Position numbers and translations under genes: made by a program. Below are positions 21,775 to 32,270 of a stretch of DNA of 64,000 nt, one piece after another. The first letter of the stretch is position 1, and each line of letters opens with the position of its first letter. The notes beneath the pieces were generated by a model. It was not told the DNA's origin. It saw nothing but the letters and a program-made list of their open reading frames with translations, and ran no database searches. Source of the DNA: Ischnura elegans (taxonomy: Eukaryota > Arthropoda > Insecta > Odonata > Coenagrionidae); contig NC_060248.1 of NCBI RefSeq assembly GCF_921293095.1, positions 18,184,744 to 18,248,743 on the forward strand, in the 5' to 3' direction.

Positions 21775-23265
21775 TGCAAATTAATTCACAATACATTAAG
21801 AGACTAAAGTAAACAAATAATATGTAGTCAAATAAAAGAGTCTCCTAAACACTAAAGTTGAAATGCTAAACACATCCGCACTGAAAGAAAATATCCACAC
21901 TGAATGACTGCGCCAGCAGGGTGAGCTTCATAATGCCGTGGTGTCGAAGTGTCTTGAAGTGTCAAGGCAACGCGAGGCGGAGGCGCGTAGGGGTCAGGTG
22001 CTTCTGCTTTCTGTTTCAGTACTGTTGTAGTCACCGCGGCTGCAGCGCTGGCCTGCAGGGCTGCAAATTGGTCATTATTACCATTATTGGCCATTATTTC
22101 TGCTGATCTTGATCATTAAAAGTCATTATGGTTCTAAAAAGTCTCTAAAATCCAATTCTATACCGTATTTACTTACAAGTAGGATGAGGATTTTTTTCGA
22201 GTTTTCTCGCCTAAATCGGTGTTGGCATATGAGTGCGAGAGAAGGATTCGCAGCTGACGACTCCAAGCTGCGTATGCTTCGGAAGCGAACGTGTAGATGA
22301 GCCTGGTGTGGCAACAATGTCATCTGATACCCAGGCGCAAATCGACAATTTCTGACTAGCATCTTCGTTGCACCTTCCACAACAATGTAGTGAGGTGGAT
22401 TGACCAATCGATCAACCAATGTCTCCTGCATACATACTGTTGTGGTTGACCATGAAGGTAATGTAGCCAGGCAGTCAGGCGACAGAAGAGTAGCATTATG
22501 GTAGGGGTGAGACTACAAAACGTACAAAAGTAATGAGCCAATGCTTAACCTCCACAACTAAGTTTTATTGAAGAACAATACAATGTTGAAATACGGACAA
22601 GATCTAACGTAATATGGTTCCAGACCATCATTACGTAAGACCATGTAAGGCAATCATAACCCCCACTCTCCCTCAAAACGTCATCCATAATATTTAATAG
22701 GAGCAAGGAGGTCCAATTTCTTTTTTTTCTCTAAAATCCTATATTGTTCTTTTTTCAAAGCCGTCTTATGTGTGAGTAATTACGGTAATACAAAGGGTCC
22801 AAAATGCCACAAACCTTCCATTATTATCTGGCTGGTTTCAGTAGGGTTTATGTTGTATTTGGTCAATTTGTGATAATTATTTCAGCAAAAATAAGTCATT
22901 TTTCCATTTAGATCAACCGGGAGGCAGCTTACATCCCTCTTGGCCCACCAGTTTGTACCCGAAGGTTTACTCACCGGGAAAAATTCAAAGTGTGTCGCAG
23001 CCCCAAAACACTGTCATGATTCACACCACTTTTTTCAGTTTATCTGTTTACTACCGTAATAATTATTTGTTTTATATCATTACTGAATATATTTTAAAAG
23101 GTAACTATCGTCAAAAAAGGTAAATAAAAAATACCATCATATTTTTGATTTTACAAAGCATAATATAACTTAATTAATTTCTTGGATTATTGGGGGGGCT
23201 CCGCCCACCCAAATGAATTATTGAGGGGGCTCGGGCCCCATTGAGTCAGCGCCAATGCTTGGGCA

Positions 23266-23684
23266 CTCCATCTAAGACATGGTCTTCCCAGCGGCTGTCT
23301 TCCTAGAAGTTACCCCATTCACTCACTCTTCCTCTTTGGTGTTTTGGAATTTATTTCTCATCTGCGCCTGACCTACCCACCTTAAAATTCTTCTCTTCAC
23401 CATTGCTACAATGTCAGAATCCTTGCATGTTTACATCAGCTCATGATTCTTTCCTATCCGTCATTCGCCATTTTCTTTAATCAGTCCAAACACTGCATAA
23501 TTTTATTTTTATAGTAATGAGTATTTGCTCATTTTTTTTGTAAGTGTTCAGACTTCTGCTCCATACAGTGGGACTGATTTTATGATCACTTTATGCATCT
23601 AAAGTTGAGTCAATATGGTCAGTGTATTGTTTTTCCTAATACATAGTTGTGATAAATTCCTATAGCATTGTTGAATTGATGCCA
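23266..23684 (-). pseudogene. LINE 3'-end-like fragment
   Basis: The minus strand reads KRRILRWVGQAQMRNKFQN near 23380-23420, like the tail of RTE-type LINE ORFs (LRWVGH..). The region was cut on both sides by later insertions (hAT at 18898-23257 and the array element at 23685). Only weak support. Confidence 0.4.
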
Positions 23685-25675
23685 CCCTGTCGATTTCTGT
23701 AACAATAAAGTCTGTTCATTGTCTGTCAGTTGGCTGTTCGCTCCCTGTTCCCTGACCAAGAGAGAACAGGCAGGCGACTGTTCGTAGAATGTAAATTGGA
23801 ACGCCTTGTCTGTTCCTTGTCTGTGAGAAAAGGGTTACTTGTCTGTTCCCTCCCTGTTAAGAAAGCGGCATTCTCTGTTCCTTACCTGTTGAACCACAGA
23901 CAATGAACAGGCAGGGGACTGTGCGCTGTCAGTTCATTGCCTGTTTTCTTCGGCTGTTAGTTCCCTGTACCTTGACCAAGAGAGAACAGGCAGGCGACTG
24001 TTCGTAGAATGTAAATTGGAACGCCTTGTCTGTTCCTTGTCTGTGAGAAGACTGTTATTTGTCTGTTCTCTCCCTATGCGCATACTTTGTTCCTTAACTG
24101 TTCGCTGTTGCTAAGTTGGGCATAATAGACAAGAGAAAATTTATGTTAAAATAGAATTAAAAGTTGAAATTCATTTGAATGATTGTAAGAAAAACTTTTA
24201 TTTTGCTTTTCCACATATTCCATTATAGTTATAAACATCTTGAATAGTTGTAGAAAAGCAAGCTTTGTCATCATTAACAGAACAACCACTACACCAACAA
24301 AATATTTCACATGCCTTCATCAAAGAAATATGTACTTCCTTAAATTAATACAACTCGGATTCTGCACTATGTCAACATAATACGTGTGATTTTAAAAGAG
24401 AAACACGCCTTTAAAGAATATTTTTGAACACGATGATTTCACTTCTCACAAACAAACCTACAAGAAAGACAGTCCTCTGACAATGTTTGTCGGTTCTTAT
24501 TGGCGACGTAACGCACATACGCATAATACAAATACAATACAAATCTCAGTACTTGCTCAAAAACTTAAGAGACACAATAAATTATTAAATAAACACACTC
24601 AAGAACAAATATCACTTCACGACTTTCACTATCACTGAATGGATGCCCGAATTACTTAATTCGTCACTGTGGGCATTTAGCACAGGTTAAATAATACTCA
24701 AATAAATAACTGTTTTCTCCGCAACCAACAACTTCACCACAACACAGTCGACCATGTGCTCGTAAACTGTCCGGATAACGGTATCGGTTATTGGCGTCAT
24801 TGTTTGCGTTTGCTATCTTCTATAGGTAGGTAGCAGCACCACGCTATCTTTCCGTCCTTGTTGAGAACCTGTTCACTAGCTGTTCACTGTTTTCTGTTCG
24901 TACCCTGTACCGTGAAACGGACAATGAACCGGCCCTTGCCTGTTGACTGTCCGTTCACTGTTGTCTGTTCGTTCCCAGTCCGCTGAAACCACAGAGTACA
25001 TACTCTTTGGCTGAAACATACGGCCCCTGCCTGTAATTGGCGAAGTAAAGTATTTAACGTGCGTAAGCCGAGCGGATAGCTAATATAATTTGCGTGCTCA
25101 CTTCAATAACCGTCATCCGTGGTTGATGGTAATCGTGATAATGAATTCAACCGTATATAATTACTGTTTAAGTAGATATGATATTTTCTTTGGATTCAAT
25201 CAAACTTCCTTGTACTCCATTAAATTTGGATTAATCCAAATTGTTGTCCAAATTCCGAAACTTGAAACAATTGTTCGTACGTTGTTCATAATGTGTTCTC
25301 AAAATCTCCAAAAGGCTCCAAACTGACAGCGAACAGGCATTATTTTTTCGTAAATCGATAGGGTGTTTAGTGTTTGTTCACTGTTGTCTGTTCATTCCCT
25401 GTTCGGTGAAACATACTACCAACCGGCCCCTGCCTGTTAAAAGCTTGTTCACTATTGTTCCCGAAATGCTTGTTTCCTGCCTGTTTAGGAACAAGCTGCA
25501 AACAGAGTACAAACTGTTGGTAGGCTGTTCGTAAGTTGTTCCTACTTACTCACAATTGTGAGTGACCCGAGATTGTTCGTTGGCTGTTTATACCCTGTTC
25601 ACTAATCTCGAACAGGCTATCAACAGACTTCAAACGGACAGCGAACAGGCATTGTTGTTTCAGAAATCGACAGGG
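23685..25675. mobile_element. GTTC-array element with CCCTGTCGATTTCTG ends
   Basis: Inverted termini CCCTGTCGATTTCTG(T/A)AACAA. Both subterminal zones are packed with CTGTTC/GAACAG motifs; CTGTTC/CTGTCA starts at 23712, 23723, 23734 and 23745 are 11 bp apart. A block of about 120 bp (CCAAGAGAGAACAGGCAGGC onward) occurs at 23757 and again at 23979. The middle (24110-24850) is AT-rich without coding. Left flank CCA and right flank CAG are shared with the element at 34131-35220. Confidence 0.65.
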
Positions 25676-25785
25676 CAGTTTACATAGGATTTCTTCCTCT
25701 TGCTTGTTTTCATTGTTCGTTTTGGCAACCAGAATTTAAAAGTTTCAAATTTCAAGTTTAAAATTTCTAACCGAGATCAATTTTT

Positions 25786-26325
25786 GGGTCTTATGCTTAA
25801 GTGTGAGCTCCTGAAGAATCTAGGGAAGGATGGTAAGAAAAGGTTTTTTGAACTAGTACGCTGGAGCTATGAGGAGGGATGTTGGCCATAGGATTTTGTG
25901 AATACGGCTTTAATTCCACTACCGAAAAAGAGGACAGTTGTGGAATGCAGAAATTATAGGACTATTATTATTAGCCTAATATCACACACGGCATAAGTGG
26001 TACTGAGGATATAGAACAGACGAATGGAGGGGTGGGCAAACGAGTATTTGTGCAAACATCAGTTTGGCTTTAGAAAAGGGAAGTCAACTCGTGATGCAAT
26101 AGTGATGATGAGGTCCCTTGTCGAGAGGAACCTAGAATATGACCAGGACATGTATGCCTGTTTTGTGGATTTTCAAAAAGTATTTGATAGGGTGAACAGG
26201 GTAAAGTTAATGGATATTCTGAAGAGAATAGGGATAGATTGGAGGGATAGGTGACTGATTTGTAATCTGTATATGGCCCAGACTGCGCAAGTGAGGGTAG
26301 TGGACGGAGAATCTGGGGGGGGGGG
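25786..26325 (+). pseudogene. LINE reverse transcriptase fragment
   Basis: The frame runs through three stops: LLKNLGKDGKKRFFELV, then ALIPLPKKRTVVECRNYR, then HQFGFRKGKSTRDAIVMM, ACFVDFQKVFDRVNRVKL and LYMAQTAQVRV. These are RT motifs up to the first catalytic Asp block and beyond; the sequence ends in a G run before YxDD. It is truncated on both sides and belongs to a different copy, and probably another family, than the LINE at 10-12 kb. Confidence 0.75.
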
Positions 26326-26394
26326 GCAACCATAGGCCGAGAAGTGATTTAATGATTTTTAAACCTTTCAGAGTACTCATTTTCCATTTTGACA

Positions 26395-26955
26395 TTTGCT
26401 GTTGTGTTTGCTCTGATCACATCCTTCACGTTTACTTCTGGTAACTTCTTCACAATTTAGTGGACTTTATATTTATTCTTTCGAAGTATGTATAAGTTTT
26501 TTTTTTCACTGCTGGCTTGGCGTCAATATATTTAATTCCAAAAATTCTTGGTTGCTACCCATTTCAAAAAATCCTTACTAGACTATGAAAATCTTTTTGA
26601 CTATGAAAGTGTTTTTTGATCAGTCTTCTTCTGATTTGCCATGTAACTGTTTAAAAATTTTCTTTTCTCAATTGTGTGAGTTGTTTCCTAAATGATTTTG
26701 GAGTGTTGCTCTTTGGCTTCGGGAAAATATATGATTTTTTTAAACATTTGTTCTAGCTTTCTTCCTTTAGTTACCATTTGTCAACACTCCGTTAAACCAA
26801 GTGTTTTGGGGGTTATATTTCTACAGAATTTACTGTTGGCTGCTTCTTAAATGAAACTTTAAAGGCTTCCCAAGACTTCTGTATGTATTTTTTTCTGCAG
26901 AGTCTAAATTTTATTATTCTACAGCATTGGTTGAAAGGGAACTAAGCCTGTTTGA
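26395..26955 (-). pseudogene. LINE fragment, distal part (split by pogo-like element)
   Basis: Decayed coding without a long frame. It is interpreted as the continuation of the endonuclease fragment at 28903-29170, because the pogo-like element between them has a TA duplication and the composition matches. Support is weaker than for the other half. Confidence 0.4.
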
Positions 26956-26957
26956 TA

Positions 26958-28898
26958 CAGTGCAACCTCGATAAAACGACACCCCACGGTGCACCAATAA
27001 ACACTCGCTATAGCGAATTGTTGCTTTACCGGAGGTGGAGCAAATTATAGCCAATATACCTGTTACGAACAGTTATACAGGAACAGGAGTGGTGCGGCGA
27101 CAGATAAATTTCTATCCGATAAACGTAAGTATAAATCCAGACGAAAGGTGATGTTTTTTTGCATCACTAAATTTCCTTATTCAAACAACGACTTACTATT
27201 CAAACAATTTATAAGCCCCGCACTGAATAAAAATGCAAAGCATTGTTATGTCAATCATTATGCCAATGCACAACCGACGAGGCCATTTTTCTATGCACTC
27301 AATTAGTGCATTTACGTAATCATTCAATTATTTTGGTATTCTCCACTGAAAATTCAAACATTAACTAATAAAACTGTATCGTGGTTATTTAATGCCTCCA
27401 ATGTTTCCATTGGTGTATGTTTATTGTTCCTATGTACATTAAGCGGCAGTGAAGTGAAATAACGTATTGCATTTGTTTCTGTAGTCGAAAACGGTGGAAG
27501 GTTGTATAACGTTCCTGCCTTGGAAGACTTTTTCTATCAGATAATGTAATATCTTCATTATCTACGGTAAAAGGTTTGCTAAGCTTGAAAAATGATGTGA
27601 CTAAAATTGCCGTTGATAAAAAAAAAGTTCCTTTTTGAGTGTTACGCTTGCGACGTCTTTGAAACAATACACGGAGTTTACCACGGCCAAGGGGACTCCA
27701 TTATTGTACTATTCGTGACCACGAAAGATCTATGTGACCACGGCACTGCAAACGAGAGTAAGTTGTTCTTTGAGTTCTTCCAGCGGCCACCAGGGGATGC
27801 TCGGCTACCCACGTGACGGAAGAGAGCGCCAGTACGACTCCGACCACTGACGTGAATAGTTCACCCTTGTGAATCCGCAACGGAGAATAAATACGTCCAT
27901 CCGGACAATTCACGCTGATTGTGAGTATCATTGCATCGTACATCCTACATCATCGCTAAGGCGCACTACATACCTTTAGAGGCATCATTGCAAAAAATAC
28001 CTCGTACTGCAAGGATTTTGTCGGGGGGTAGGATGTAAAAAAAGTTCCGTTTCGTCTATGTTATATCACGCGGGGAATACTCCTTAAGATACTTATGATA
28101 GGAGTCCTTTCTTCCACGACTTCGGGTTTACACCACAGGCATCACCAGCAATTATGAGGGGAGATAACGCTTTGGTGCTTTGCATTAGTATAATCAATCT
28201 TCCGAACTCTTGAAATTCTCGATTTGCAATCTATCCCTGAAATACTCCGCTTTAGGCTTAGGCGTAGCCCCTTTCTCAGGAGTTCCCGCCGATTGGAGTG
28301 GGCAAAACCACCCGAACAAAGCTCCTTATAACTCTACATAGTCTGCATTCCTTGGGCGCTTTTGTTTTTTTTTAATTGTGAGGAGCGAATAGGAGGATAA
28401 ATTAATTGCGACACTCTCATATTACTCCTTTATTTTTATTTTCTCGCTTAGACATTTTTGGTGTTTTTTGGCCATGGTATCTGCCATCAAATGCTTTCTA
28501 TTCATGCAACTCATGGACGTGCGGTTATGCTGACGATAGCTTTCTGCCGCCCGAGGAACAAAAGAAGATCAAGCATTCACGAATGATAATGCCACAATAT
28601 TTTCACCAAAATTAACTACTTATTTATCGAACGACAGTTTACCACATAAATTTGAGATTGAGCACTCCATTAACTTCATTTCTAACAGACCGCTAGCAAT
28701 TACAGAGATTAAGGAGTCTTGATGTAAGTTTTTCCGGCGGTGAAACCCTCACTATGCCAAGAGCCAACACCAAAAGGGCCTCGTAAAAACGAATTTTTTA
28801 ACACTCTTATTATAGGGTCAATCGACGGTGCATCGGCTATCTCTCGCAATAGCGGGGGTGTCGCTATAGCCCGTACTCGCTTTAACGAGGTTCCACTG
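26958..28898. mobile_element. pogo/Tigger-like DNA transposon without visible transposase
   Basis: Left end CAGTGCAACCTCGATAAA and inverted right end CAGTGGAACCTCGTTAAA, flanked by TA (26956-26957 and 28899-28900). These are the typical ends and target site of pogo-type Tc1/mariner transposons. 1941 bp long. I find no DDE transposase motifs inside, so it is non-autonomous or badly decayed. Confidence 0.75.
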
Positions 28899-28902
28899 TA
28901 GT

Positions 28903-29170
28903 TCAGTTTTAAAATGCTCATATATTTTTGGTTCAAAAGCAATTATCTTACCAATGGTGTGTTTTGTTCATTTTTCAAATTTTAGTTTGTCATTTTTTTC
29001 AATGTCAGGAAGTTGTCTATTCCACACTCTGCCCCTCTCAAACTTTTTACATCCACCATAGAGGATTTATGTCTCTTGTTTGTTAGTACGAGGTCAATTT
29101 GATTTGTTATCTTCCCATCTGGGGCTTTCCATGTTTGTGAGGGTCCTTTCTGGGAAAATTAGTACTTTCC
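28903..29170 (-). pseudogene. LINE endonuclease fragment
   Basis: The minus strand encodes SQTWKAPDGKITNQIDLVL, then RHKSSMVDVKSLRGAECG, matching the W.SPDG..NQIDHVL block and RGA..DSDH block of LINE endonucleases; the DSDH motif has decayed. A different family from the 10-12 kb LINE. Confidence 0.65.
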
Positions 29171-29174
29171 ACAA

Positions 29175-29345
29175 AACCCATATAGCACAAAATATCTAGA
29201 ACGTCTTCAGCTAATATCTAGAAAATACCTCAAATATCTCCTAGAAATTTTGTAGATATGTATTTGAATGTCTACTTTTTTGATATCTACAAGATATCTT
29301 GAGAAGATATTTTCTAGACATTTATATTCAAATTGAACCCTCTAG
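29175..29345. repeat. ATATCTA repeat array, relative of the 6.2-7.7 kb element
   Basis: Begins CCCATATAGCACAAAATATCT, matching 6176 onward. ATCTA/ACCTC-like units at 29194, 29216 and 29227 keep an 11-bp register, with partial drift later. The sequence after it (29310-29400) matches the reverse complement of 7500-7590. Confidence 0.5.
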
Positions 29346-29678
29346 GAAAATTGAGGATAAATGACTTGAATATTATATGTTTTAGTATAACAAGAGTTTA
29401 TTTTTAAACTGACAGCCTGCTGGTGGAGCAGGAGGTGATGGTATGGTGTCTTTTCGAGATTCTTCCTGAATACTGGATCCACTCTGGCTTTCGCTTCTTT
29501 TTAATAGGGGCTTCCTTCTCCAATTCCAAATTCTAAGTTTCCAAAGCAGCTTACAATTTTTTTAACCTTCTCAAAGAGGTCTGCAACATTATCAATGAAT
29601 TTCTGCTTGAGGCTTTTGCAGCGCTGGATTGCATTCCTCGCCATTGTTTTTTTGGGTTTGCTGCGTCAAAGTTGAGTT

Positions 29679-29722
29679 CTGATGACGTTTCGTGGCCTAT
29701 GCTGGTCACATCTTCAGATCAG
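29679..29722 (-). ncRNA. hammerhead-ribozyme-like motif of Penelope-like element
   Basis: Minus-strand order: stem I CUGAU, intact core CUGAAGA, stem II GUGACC/GGCCAC with one mismatch, GAAA, then ACGU that could form stem III only between two copies, cleavage triplet GUC, and stem I AUCAG. All universally conserved core bases are present. It lies just downstream of the Penelope GIY-YIG coding and is preceded by a TATATAAAG box (29749-29767 region), as in the terminal repeats of such elements. Confidence 0.6.
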
Positions 29723-29734
29723 GTCTGAGGGCCA

Positions 29735-30345
29735 AAGATGGAAATGCCCCTTTATATATACATCATCCTCAGGGTGATCTACTAGTAGCGTGACCAATCA
29801 TCATCGAGGACCTCGATGTTTGGCGTTCTTTTTTTCATATAAGTCTTTTCCAGGTAGTATTTTAAGTTTGCCCATCATCTCTTTTGAAGTTTTCTGTTGA
29901 TTTTTCGATTTCAATAGCCTCACCAATAATGAGAGGAAAATAAAATTGTTCTTTGGCTAGGACCGTAGATTCCTCGATCATGATCTTATGTCCGGGATTA
30001 TTGAAAGCATGTTCTGCTACAGCCGGTTACTCAAAATGTTTCTTTTTGAGAGCCCTTCGGTGTTCGGTCAGTGGGATGGAGATGACTCTTTTGTTTGCCC
30101 GATGAATTTTTGTCCGCAGCTACATGGGATCTCATACACTCCTTCATGTTGTACATCAGGTATTGCGTCTTTGCATTTAGGAAGAAGTTGGCCTATCTTC
30201 TTCATAGCACTCTATCTCGGTGCTATATCAGAATGAGAATTCCCCTGATCTTTTCAGTGGTGCTGGCGATGAAAGGTAGAGTTGCAAATCCTCTTGGACA
30301 ATCTTCTTCCCTTCTTTCCTTGTCTGCACAGTGGCCCTAAAATTC
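29735..30345 (-). pseudogene. Penelope-like element, GIY-YIG endonuclease end
   Basis: Minus-strand frames read TTEKIRGILI, then GVYEIPCSCGQKFIGQTK (the GIY-YIG core in its PLE form), then in other frames LTEHRRALKKKHF, VAEHAFNNPGHKI and EAIEIEKSTENFKRDDG. This is the C-terminal endonuclease of a Penelope-like retroelement with at least one frameshift and a stop. The RT is absent, so the copy is 5'-truncated. Confidence 0.75.
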
Positions 30346-30500
30346 CTCTGCGTTTATTGCTGTAAATGTTGACATTTTTTGATATTCTAGCTTCACTATG
30401 TTCAGTTTGATATTTTCAATAAATATGATTATTTCTTGCAATTCAATTGATTATCTGGATTAGGGTTAAATTTTGTGTCACTCTGTCGAATGAAGTGACA

Positions 30501-30768
30501 CAAGGGTGGATCCAGGATTTTTTTCTGGGGGAGGGGTGACACAAGGGTCTGACAGGCAAGCGGTCTTATCATATTTGAGATAAAAACAATATACAACAAT
30601 TACTGTATGAAATATTCTCTTTATTTTAATATGAAAGTTATTAATATGATATTAAGTGATTGAGACTCCTTAGTACGCAAAAAAATGAACAGAATGATAA
30701 CCACATAAAAAATCTTGTCTATTTTGTAAGCACATGCCACTGTGCCCTACCCCCTAAATCCGCCTATG
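30501..30768. mobile_element. hAT-type MITE, GGCGGATCCAGG family, copy 1
   Basis: Ends CAAGGGTGGATCCAGG and (inverted) CATAGGCGGATTTAGG; flanking 8-mers AAGTGACA and AGGTGGCA match at 6 of 8. The oldest-looking of three copies in the window. Confidence 0.6.
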
Positions 30769-31109
30769 AGGTGGCAAAGTTCCTACATTCTGCTTTGCGA
30801 CTGCATTTGCTCTTTGTCTTCTTGACACACATCTGTAGGTCTTGGCAAAATCATAGCATTGTTTAATTGTATGATGGAGTCATGGTACAAGCTATGCTCA
30901 GCTATGGTTGAATTTTCTCGTGTTCTCTGCCTCAGATGCTGTTTATACCATTTAGCCGTTGCACTATTGAGTCACGATACTCAAGGGTTAGGGTTGTCAA
31001 GAAAGTATGTAATCCTAATTGAAATTCGAAAACAAAAATTTCAATAAGGATGCAGAGTTTGCTGTTAGCAATTTCTGGAAACCTGGGTTGAAATTATGAA
31101 ACCAATAGA

Positions 31110-31258
31110 CATAGGCGGATCTAGGGAGGGGGCACGTGCGCTCCCCTGACCCTTAAAAATATGCGAGATTTCTAATACGGTCCCATTATTATTGCTTTCG
31201 TTTTGTATTACGAAGTATCCTTGTGCCCCCCCAGAAAGAAATCCTGGATCCGCCCCTG
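31110..31258. mobile_element. hAT-type MITE, GGCGGATCCAGG family, copy 2
   Basis: 149 bp. Ends CATAGGCGGATCTAGG and (inverted) CAGGGGCGGATCCAGG; perfect 8-bp duplication CCAATAGA (31102-31109 and 31259-31266). The interior matches copy 3 closely. Confidence 0.85.
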
Positions 31259-31430
31259 CCAATAGAGCACCCTTAATACCTGTTTGGCTGCCAAGAAGTC
31301 ACTTTACAGTGGTGTGATGTAAACGCTAAGTGATCGTCAATTGTTACCCAATGAAGGAGAAGGCGCCAATCCTTGTGGCAGTCTCTCGAATGCTATAATC
31401 GTGGTCACATCATTCAAAGGGACATTACAT

Positions 31431-31445
31431 TGGCGACGAGGATGT
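31431..31445 (+). promoter_or_regulatory. primer-binding site of decayed Gypsy element
   Basis: TGGCGACGAGGATG is complementary to the 3' end of tRNA-Ser(GCU) (…CATCCTCGTCGCCA). It overlaps the gag start codon. The upstream LTR would end ACA at 31429; its start is uncertain (about 31313-31318), and no second LTR is found. Confidence 0.65.
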
Positions 31446-32270
31446 CTAATTTTATGGAGCGATTTGTTGATGGGGAGGATAGTTAGGAGTCCTATGAAGA
31501 TAGGTTGTTGCAGTATTTCATAGTGCATGATCTTAAAGAGGGAAATGAGGAAAAAAAGAAGGCAATACTTCTTTCCTCGATCGGGAAGGAGACTTATGAA
31601 GTGTTATGCAACCTATGTGAGCCGAAGAGGCCTAGTGAAATCAGTTTGGAGGAAATAACTGAAAAGTTACGTGGATATTTTTCTCCAAAAAAGTCGCTGA
31701 TCGCCGAGAGACACAAGTTCATGAAGTGTGTGCAAACGGAGGGAGAGACTGTGAGAGAATTCGCTGCCAGACTAAGAAAGGAATCCCGCCACTGCAATTA
31801 TGGAGCATTTTTGGGCCAAGCCCTGCGGGACCAGTTGGTTTTGGGCCTTAAAGAAAGTAACATCGTACAGGCTCTATACATAGAAGATTAGTCCATATCC
31901 TTCGATAGGGCAGTGGAGTTGGCGGGAGCTAGAGAAAAGGCTTCCCAAAATGTGGCGGACTTTTCAGCAATGGCAGTTCTGGAAAAGAGCCATGCCGACG
32001 TCCATTTTGTATGCAGTGCTGGCGTCCACCATAGGGGGAGAAGGACAGCGCAGCAACAGAGGGAACCACGACACAGCCGAGGTACACCGAGTCACAGCGG
32101 GAGGTGGGAAAAGTAGTAGATGGCCACCGAAGAGGAGCGAGAAGGGAGTCTGCTATTGCTGCGGGCAGGAGGGCCATTGGAGCAGCAATTGCAGGTTCAG
32201 AGGGTCCAGGTGTGACCTTTGCAAAAGGGTGGGGCACCTGAAAGCCATGTGCCGCAACTTAGGTATGGTG
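31442..32270 (+). pseudogene. gag: Gypsy Gag pseudogene
   Basis: ATG at 31442 overlaps the primer site. The frame has a TAG after 14 codons and another at 31889, then a shift. Recognisable parts are the capsid-like core (YEVLCNLCEPKRPSEIS, FAARLRKESRHCNYG) and two CCHC zinc knuckles, CYCCGQEGHWSSNC and CDLCKRVGHLKAMC, at about 32150-32260. Two knuckles and the FQDD-type RT downstream fit the K02A2.6/Mag-like Gypsy lineages. Confidence 0.8.

Larger units (their letters stand above)
18898..23257 (-). mobile_element. 4.36-kb hAT element (ZMYM/DUF4371-type transposase), inactivated
   Basis: Ends CAAGGGCGCTGACT and, inverted, CATTGGCGCTGACT, flanked by a perfect 8-bp duplication CTTGGGCA (18890-18897 and 23258-23265). 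It contains a damaged transposase gene on the minus strand with an N-terminal TTF-type zinc-finger region and a C-terminal hAT dimerisation domain. A 268-bp derivative of the same family sits inside the gene. The outer 200 bp of the left end is clearly homologous, in inverted orientation, to the right part of that derivative. Confidence 0.85.

Noticed and set aside
31313-31429. 5' LTR of the decayed Gypsy element
   Set aside because: The end before the primer site fits, but no second LTR exists to define the start, so it is not listed as a feature.
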